DNA of 64,000 nucleotides from an uncultured Clostridia bacterium (GTDB lineage Bacteria > Bacillota > Clostridia > Oscillospirales > Oscillospiraceae). Made by a program: the position numbers and the translations under genes. Of the stretch, positions 59,669 to 64,000 are shown one piece after another. The stretch lies in assembly GCA_945876285.1 (NCBI GenBank), contig CAMCNO010000006.1, forward strand, positions 1 to 64,000, read 5' to 3'. The stretch's first letter is position 1, and each line of letters starts with the position of its first letter. Below the pieces are notes generated by a model that was not told the DNA's origin, made no database searches, and saw nothing but the letters and a program-made list of their open reading frames with translations.

Positions 59669-60344
59669 TGTATTCTCCGTTGTATTGGATGAGGTTGATG
59701 TCCTTGACGCCCTCGATCTCCCTGATCTTATCCATGAAGGTGGTGCCGTTCTTGTCGCAGATCAGCTCCAGCGTCAGCTCGCAGGCGGAGCCGCGCATGG
59801 TCTTGCTCTTGACCTGATAGCGGTAGCGGCTCAGACAGCGGAGGATCTCGTCATCCGCCGTGTCGCCCTCATAGTGAACGACCAGGATGTAGATGACCCC
59901 GCTCTTCCGCTTGTGGTAGAAGAGGTAGACGATGAAAATCATCACGATCATGGTCAGGGCGGCCAGGACATAAAGCCCCGCGGCCAGCGTGATGCCCACG
60001 GAGATGGACCAGAACAGATACAGAAGGTCCATGGGGTCCTTGATGGCTGTGCGGTAGCGGACGATGGAGAGAGCGCCCACCATGCCCAGGGAGATCACAA
60101 TGTTGCTGCTGATGGCAAGGGTCAGCATACAGGTCAGCACGGTCATGCCGATCAGCGTGACACCGAAGGAAGCGGAGTACACAACGCCGCCGTAGTAGTG
60201 GCCGTATACCTTATAGATCACAATGCCCAGCAGCACGGCGGCGGTCATGGCGACGATGGCTGTGATGACGAAATCCAGGGTGATGCCGCCGCTGGCGGCA
60301 AAGGAATCCCATACTGTTTTCTTAAAATAATCCCGAATAGACAT
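59661..60344 (-). CDS. DUF4956 membrane protein
   Basis: A 227-residue protein with three to four membrane helices (DFVITAIVAMTAAVLLGIVI; LIGMTVLTCMLTLAI; GITLAAGLYVLAALTMIVMI) and a cytoplasmic C-terminal ferredoxin-like domain (CELTLELICDKNGTTFMDKI). The motif LGMVGALSIVRYRTAIKDP is the family signature. DUF4956 is repeatedly found next to VTC polyphosphate polymerase genes; an export or anchoring role for the polymer is a reasonable guess, not shown here. It overlaps the VTC gene by 23 bases. Confidence 0.87.
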   Translation of the reverse strand: MSIRDYFKKTVWDSFAASGGITLDFVITAIVAMTAAVLLGIVIYKVYGHYYGGVVYSASFGVTLIGMTVLTCMLTLAISSNIVISLGMVGALSIVRYRTAIKDPMDLLYLFWSISVGITLAAGLYVLAALTMIVMIFIVYLFYHKRKSGVIYILVVHYEGDTADDEILRCLSRYRYQVKSKTMRGSACELTLELICDKNGTTFMDKIREIEGVKDINLIQYNGEYNG

Positions 60345-61095
60345 TTCTTGATCTCCTCCCGCTCATGAATGTTTTGGATACTCCGGCCGTAAGATCGGTC
60401 AGATGGTGGGCTGCCTCATAACACATGGCATACTTGGAAAACGCGGAAAATTCCTGGCCGTCCAGCGGCAGGAGCGTTTTGACCACCTGGGGCAGAAAGG
60501 CGGTGTACTTGACCTCCAGGACCAGCTTGCCCGGCTCAATGGCCGGGAGCGTGGGAAGCTCCGCGTCGAAGATGTCGAAGGAGCCGATAGCGGCCCGGAC
60601 GCTTTTGTCAAAAGTGATGCGGACGGTGCCCGCGTCCATGATCATCGGTGTTCTTTCGTAGTCCACCACTACCTTCGGGCGGAGGAGCTTCACCATGCAC
60701 TCGTAGTAGAACTCTTTGCAGAGGTTTTCCTCCCTGGTCAGAAGGAACGGATAGTCCCCGTCCAGGATTCTCTGAAACTCCTCTCTGGTGAGTGCGGCGG
60801 ATTCCTTGTAGATGTAGCTGCCGCGTTTGGTTTTCCGCTCCAGACTGATGCGCTGGTCGCTGCAATTATAGATCCTGATGCGCCACTTCTGACGGAAATC
60901 CACGCCCATGATCTTTTCCCGGTAAGCGGAGTCGTGCATATCGTCGAAGTAGAGGCTTCGGATCATGTACGCTCCGTCCGCCGCGTTCCGGTCAAGGGAC
61001 AAAAACGGGCTCAGGCGCCGCTGAAGCAGCTCTGCTTCCGGGTAGGAGATGAGATATTTCCACTCATGGCGGAAGACTTTCTTTTTTTCACACAT
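60322..61095 (-). CDS. VTC-domain polyphosphate polymerase
   Basis: A 257-residue protein of the VTC fold (triphosphate-tunnel family), which makes polyphosphate from ATP in eukaryotic vacuoles. Basic and acidic tunnel residues are visible: FRHEWKYLIS, MIRSLYFDD, KWRIRIYN, SLERKTKRG, VVVDYERTPM, RITFDKSVRA and LVLEVKYTAFLP. The start at 61095 follows GAAGGTGA. The CotH gene stops 2 bases before. With DUF4956 it may form a membrane-associated polymerase. Whether the bacterial enzyme makes polyphosphate here is inference from the family. Confidence 0.87.
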   Translation of the reverse strand: MCEKKKVFRHEWKYLISYPEAELLQRRLSPFLSLDRNAADGAYMIRSLYFDDMHDSAYREKIMGVDFRQKWRIRIYNCSDQRISLERKTKRGSYIYKESAALTREEFQRILDGDYPFLLTREENLCKEFYYECMVKLLRPKVVVDYERTPMIMDAGTVRITFDKSVRAAIGSFDIFDAELPTLPAIEPGKLVLEVKYTAFLPQVVKTLLPLDGQEFSAFSKYAMCYEAAHHLTDLTAGVSKTFMSGRRSRNVYSGLF

Positions 61096-61096
61096 C

Positions 61097-62860
61097 TCAT
61101 TCACCTTCGTTGAAGTAGGAGGCATGGACACTGCCGTCAGGCATCACGTAAAAGCAGAGCGTGCCGTAAACGGTTGTCTTGACCTCGGTGGGATAGGTCT
61201 CATAGGCGATCTGGCTCTTTCCGTCGTCGGTCTGTGCCGTGACGGAGAGGAAATACTGCCCGACAGGGAGCCGGTCGATGATCCATTCCGTGGATTTGCA
61301 GCCGGAATCGCTGAACAGGGGCGTCTCAAAATCCCAGGAGTCATCCAGAATGATGCTATAGGTGACGGCTTTATCCCGGGCAGCGTCCTCCCAGGAGAGA
61401 CGGAGAGTGCCGTCCGCCTGTGTTTCCGGCTCGCGGATATGGAAGGGAGCGGGAAGCTCCAGACTCTCATAATAGGCGTAATAGTTCCTCACGATCTGCT
61501 CATGGATGCCTGCCGCAAGGGCGTCGTACTGGGCCGGGGTCACCCGGGCAAAGGTCTTATCCGGCAGGCTGAATACGTATTCTTCCGCCAGCCCGGTAAG
61601 CCTGGATACGGCGGAGGAAACAACAGGCTCGGTCAGATATGTCTCATACAGAGTATCTACCGCCGTGCTGAGGCCGGAGATGCAGGCATCGTCCTCCAGG
61701 ATTCTGGCGAACAGGACGTTATCGTAAAAACTGAAGATGCCGGTGTCCCAGGCAGCCGACTGGCCCGGGCCCCGCAGTTCCTCATAATCCGCGCGGAAGG
61801 CGCCGTCGTTGTCCCAGGAGATGAAGTAAAACTTCTCGGAGCCGGTGGGGCTGTACAGATAATAGTTCTCTGTGGAGGTGCCCTTGTTGCCGGTCAGGAT
61901 ATTGAAGGCAAGCCAGTGATAGAGGTTGTCTCTGTCAAAATAGGTGTCGAGGACCTCCTGAATGGAGAGGTTGGGATCGTTGACGGCCTTGAGCATTGCC
62001 AGCAGCTTGGCATGGTCGTCGCTGCCTTTGCTCTCCAGCAGCGCTTCGAATGCGTCCTTCTGGAATTGGGAGGAGGTGGACAGGGTGATGACATCCTCGT
62101 GGCGGGCAAAATCGAAAGCATTAGCTTTGTAGAGCGCGCCGTCATCGTCCAGATGGCGGCTTTTCAAATAGGACTTGTTGATGGGCTCCACCATGGTGTA
62201 CAGGCCGTAATCCTGGTAAAGCGTATCCGCACCGGAGGTAGTGTCTTTCACATAGAGGTGGACCAGCCGCGTCCGTGTGCTCAGAAGAGATGGGATATCC
62301 TCCATCAGCTCATAGCACAGCTTGTTCGTGATGCGGAGCGGGTCGGCAAAGCTCTTTGACAGGACCACGGTCTTCATTCCGTCCAGGGAGCCCTTGCCGT
62401 CCTTGATGGAAATGCGATAGCTCTTTTGCTGCCGCTTGGAGGCGTTTGCTCCCTGTAGCCGGACGACAGCGTTGGCGGTCAGCGCTCTGTATCCGAAAGC
62501 GCCCTCGGTGGGCGCGTTTTCATCGCCCATCTGGAACACGGCCTCGCATTGATACGGAATCGTTCCCTGTTCCTCCAGGGGAATGGAGTTGATCTCCGTC
62601 CAGGTGTGGTCGGTGCCGTCGGCCTCGTTGCCCAGGCCCACCGCCAGATAAACGACGGCAATGCCGTCTTCTGTTTCCGCATACAGGTCGTTGGCGTCGG
62701 AGACAAGAATGGCGGCAGCATCGGTTTTCTCATAGGTCTCCTCCGGCGTCAGGATGCTGTTGAGGACGTTCTCTCCCTGAAAGCCGCACCCGGCCAGCAG
62801 CAGGCAGAGCAGCACCGGCAGCATGCACCGGTACCTGGCAAAATGGGTTTTCGTTCTCAT
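61097..62860 (-). CDS. CotH-kinase family lipoprotein
   Basis: A 587-residue lipoprotein: lipobox LLLAGCGF, then a CotH kinase domain (RLQGANASKRQQKSYRISI, TRTRLVHLYVKD, DYGLYTMVEPINKSYLKSRH, FYFISWDNDGAFRADYEELR). A C-terminal fibronectin-like or beta-sandwich region (SVTAQTDDGKSQIAYETYP) follows. CotH proteins are atypical protein kinases; the Asp in SWDNDGAF is the likely metal ligand. It begins one codon boundary after the stop of the upstream CotH gene and is co-transcribed with VTC, DUF4956 and DUF4832. Confidence 0.9.
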   Translation of the reverse strand: MRTKTHFARYRCMLPVLLCLLLAGCGFQGENVLNSILTPEETYEKTDAAAILVSDANDLYAETEDGIAVVYLAVGLGNEADGTDHTWTEINSIPLEEQGTIPYQCEAVFQMGDENAPTEGAFGYRALTANAVVRLQGANASKRQQKSYRISIKDGKGSLDGMKTVVLSKSFADPLRITNKLCYELMEDIPSLLSTRTRLVHLYVKDTTSGADTLYQDYGLYTMVEPINKSYLKSRHLDDDGALYKANAFDFARHEDVITLSTSSQFQKDAFEALLESKGSDDHAKLLAMLKAVNDPNLSIQEVLDTYFDRDNLYHWLAFNILTGNKGTSTENYYLYSPTGSEKFYFISWDNDGAFRADYEELRGPGQSAAWDTGIFSFYDNVLFARILEDDACISGLSTAVDTLYETYLTEPVVSSAVSRLTGLAEEYVFSLPDKTFARVTPAQYDALAAGIHEQIVRNYYAYYESLELPAPFHIREPETQADGTLRLSWEDAARDKAVTYSIILDDSWDFETPLFSDSGCKSTEWIIDRLPVGQYFLSVTAQTDDGKSQIAYETYPTEVKTTVYGTLCFYVMPDGSVHASYFNEGE

Positions 62861-64000
62861 TTACACATCCTCCCCTGCATAGACGGAAATGGTCCCATCC
62901 AGTGCTACCGTAAAGACGTAGCAGCCATAGATCTTTCCAACGTTTGCAATGCTGTAATAGTCAAAGCAGTCAGTGGTGTGGCCGGACTCATTGGTGGCCG
63001 TGACCTTCAGATAATAGGTGCCCGGCTCCAGAAGTCCCACCCTGGCATAAGGGATCGTCAGATCGGAACCAGTAGACAGGATATGCCGGAACTGGTAGTC
63101 AGTGGCCAACTGATAATCGTAGGTCACGGATTCGCCCCGGAGATCATAAGCGGTGCCCCAGGAGAAAAAGATGCTGTCCTCGTGGGATTCCGGGGTGTTG
63201 ACAAAGAACGGCCACGGGCATGCCAGACTGTCCAGATAATATTCATAGTTGATCTGTATCTCGGATGAGAGCATATCGACGTATCTGTCGTACTCCTTTG
63301 GTGTCAGCTGGCTGTTGTAATTGCTGAACGCATTGTTGAAAATGTCATATTTGACCACCTTGCTGTATGCGGCGGCGCGTTCCGAAATTTTATCGGGGCT
63401 CAGCGCGTGCTCCATCAGGTCGTGAATGGCATCCTCCAACTGCTTGCGGTAACATTCTTCCTTCATCATCCGCTGGAAAAGTACCAGAGAGACATATTGG
63501 GTCAGACCGTGTTCCCAGGAAAGACCTTCCAGGTATCCGATTTTCTGAAAGTAATTTCTTCGGAAGGAGGCGTCCATGTCCCAGGAGATGAAGTACCACT
63601 TCTGAGAGTTCAGCGGACTGTAAATGTATGCGTTTCTGGGACCGGAGTCGTAGTTGCCGATAAGAATTTGAAAGGCCATCCAGTAGCACAGGTTCTCCGC
63701 GTCAAAATCGTTTTCGATGATCTCTGTGATGGGGATGCTGTAATTCTGCAGTCTGGTCAGTGTGTCCCGCAGATTGGCGTGGTCATCGCTGCCCTTGATC
63801 TCCAGATAAGATTCAAACGCGTCCTCGTCGTAGTCGTCTCCGATTGCCATGATCTCGTCGTAGTCATACCATTCAAACATATTGACCTTATACAGCTCAC
63901 CGCGTTCATCCAGGCCGTGGTTCTTCAGGTAGGTCCGGTTGATCTGCTCCACCATGGTGTAAAGACCGTAGTCCACATAGTTCCCGGAACCGCCCGCTGT
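62861..64000 (-). CDS. CotH-kinase family protein (partial, 5' end beyond window)
   Basis: The C-terminal 380 codons of a second CotH kinase in the operon: YVDYGLYTMVEQINRTYLKN, GSDDHANLRDTLTRLQNYS, AFQILIGNYDSGPRNAYIYS and SWDMDASFRRNYFQKIG. The stop TAA directly precedes the ATG of the next gene. The two CotH proteins are clearly paralogous across their whole shared length, so the pair is a tandem duplication that has diverged. The true start lies past base 64000; the ORF-track start at 63976 is an internal GTG. Confidence 0.9.
   Translation of the reverse strand, partial: TAGGSGNYVDYGLYTMVEQINRTYLKNHGLDERGELYKVNMFEWYDYDEIMAIGDDYDEDAFESYLEIKGSDDHANLRDTLTRLQNYSIPITEIIENDFDAENLCYWMAFQILIGNYDSGPRNAYIYSPLNSQKWYFISWDMDASFRRNYFQKIGYLEGLSWEHGLTQYVSLVLFQRMMKEECYRKQLEDAIHDLMEHALSPDKISERAAAYSKVVKYDIFNNAFSNYNSQLTPKEYDRYVDMLSSEIQINYEYYLDSLACPWPFFVNTPESHEDSIFFSWGTAYDLRGESVTYDYQLATDYQFRHILSTGSDLTIPYARVGLLEPGTYYLKVTATNESGHTTDCFDYYSIANVGKIYGCYVFTVALDGTISVYAGEDV

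Overview
The window reads as chromosome of a fairly GC-rich anaerobic Bacillota, most likely Clostridia of the Oscillospiraceae type. The evidence is: Shine-Dalgarno sequences of the AAGGAGG kind, a single-chain pyruvate:ferredoxin oxidoreductase, S-layer-homology (SLH) surface proteins, the gut-Clostridia families DUF3842, DUF4317 and YgeY, a LytTR regulator and TctABC. This taxonomic call is inference from gene content; no rRNA or tRNA gene was seen.

Left part (0-21 kb). A SWIM/SNF2 helicase has the right end of an IS200/IS605-type element directly in front of its start codon, beside remnants of a tnpB-like gene and a broken hipA. Next is a five-gene minus-strand signalling operon (12055 to 4291): metallo-hydrolase, GAF/HD-GYP, secreted FecR/beta-helix protein, CHASE2 adenylate cyclase and a secreted NHL/SLH protein. 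A LytTR/PAS regulator diverges from it. A LacI-type regulator diverges from nifJ (PFOR). After nifJ lies a decayed stretch where the tail of a DNA-binding regulator abuts the tail of a hybrid histidine kinase.

Middle (20-43 kb). A 1443-residue surface protein with beta-helix, InlB-type and Thr/Lys/Glu-rich repeats converges on a ZIP transporter. Then come a TIM-barrel isomerase, a TnpB element and a seven-gene operon, larE-larB-larC-fmdE plus a FecBCD-type ABC transporter, preceded by a strong promoter and a leader that looks like a terminator/anti-terminator switch. LarA is not in the window. Next are DUF3842, a 996-residue cyclic-di-GMP enzyme, and the middle part of a hybrid histidine kinase that stops where the 19-kb fragment begins, followed by a YgeY-type M20 hydrolase and an aspartate-type aminotransferase.

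Right part (43-64 kb). A tctC-tctB-tctA operon is split by an IscB element with its omega-RNA region. Then come DUF4317, a YyaL/DUF255 gene with one in-frame amber codon, and a siroheme sulfite/nitrite reductase. Last is a surface/polymer region: a 1545-residue secreted CotH-kinase protein with SLH anchors (plus strand), opposite a minus-strand operon of two CotH kinases, a VTC-type polyphosphate polymerase, DUF4956 and DUF4832. The first CotH gene runs off the window end.

The strongest leads for undescribed biology are the CotH/VTC/DUF4956/DUF4832 cluster, the five-gene FecR/CHASE2/HD-GYP surface-signalling operon, the lar-fmdE-ABC operon with its structured leader, and the IscB element whose right end abuts ATGGAT at a start codon, a junction also seen in front of the SNF2 gene.
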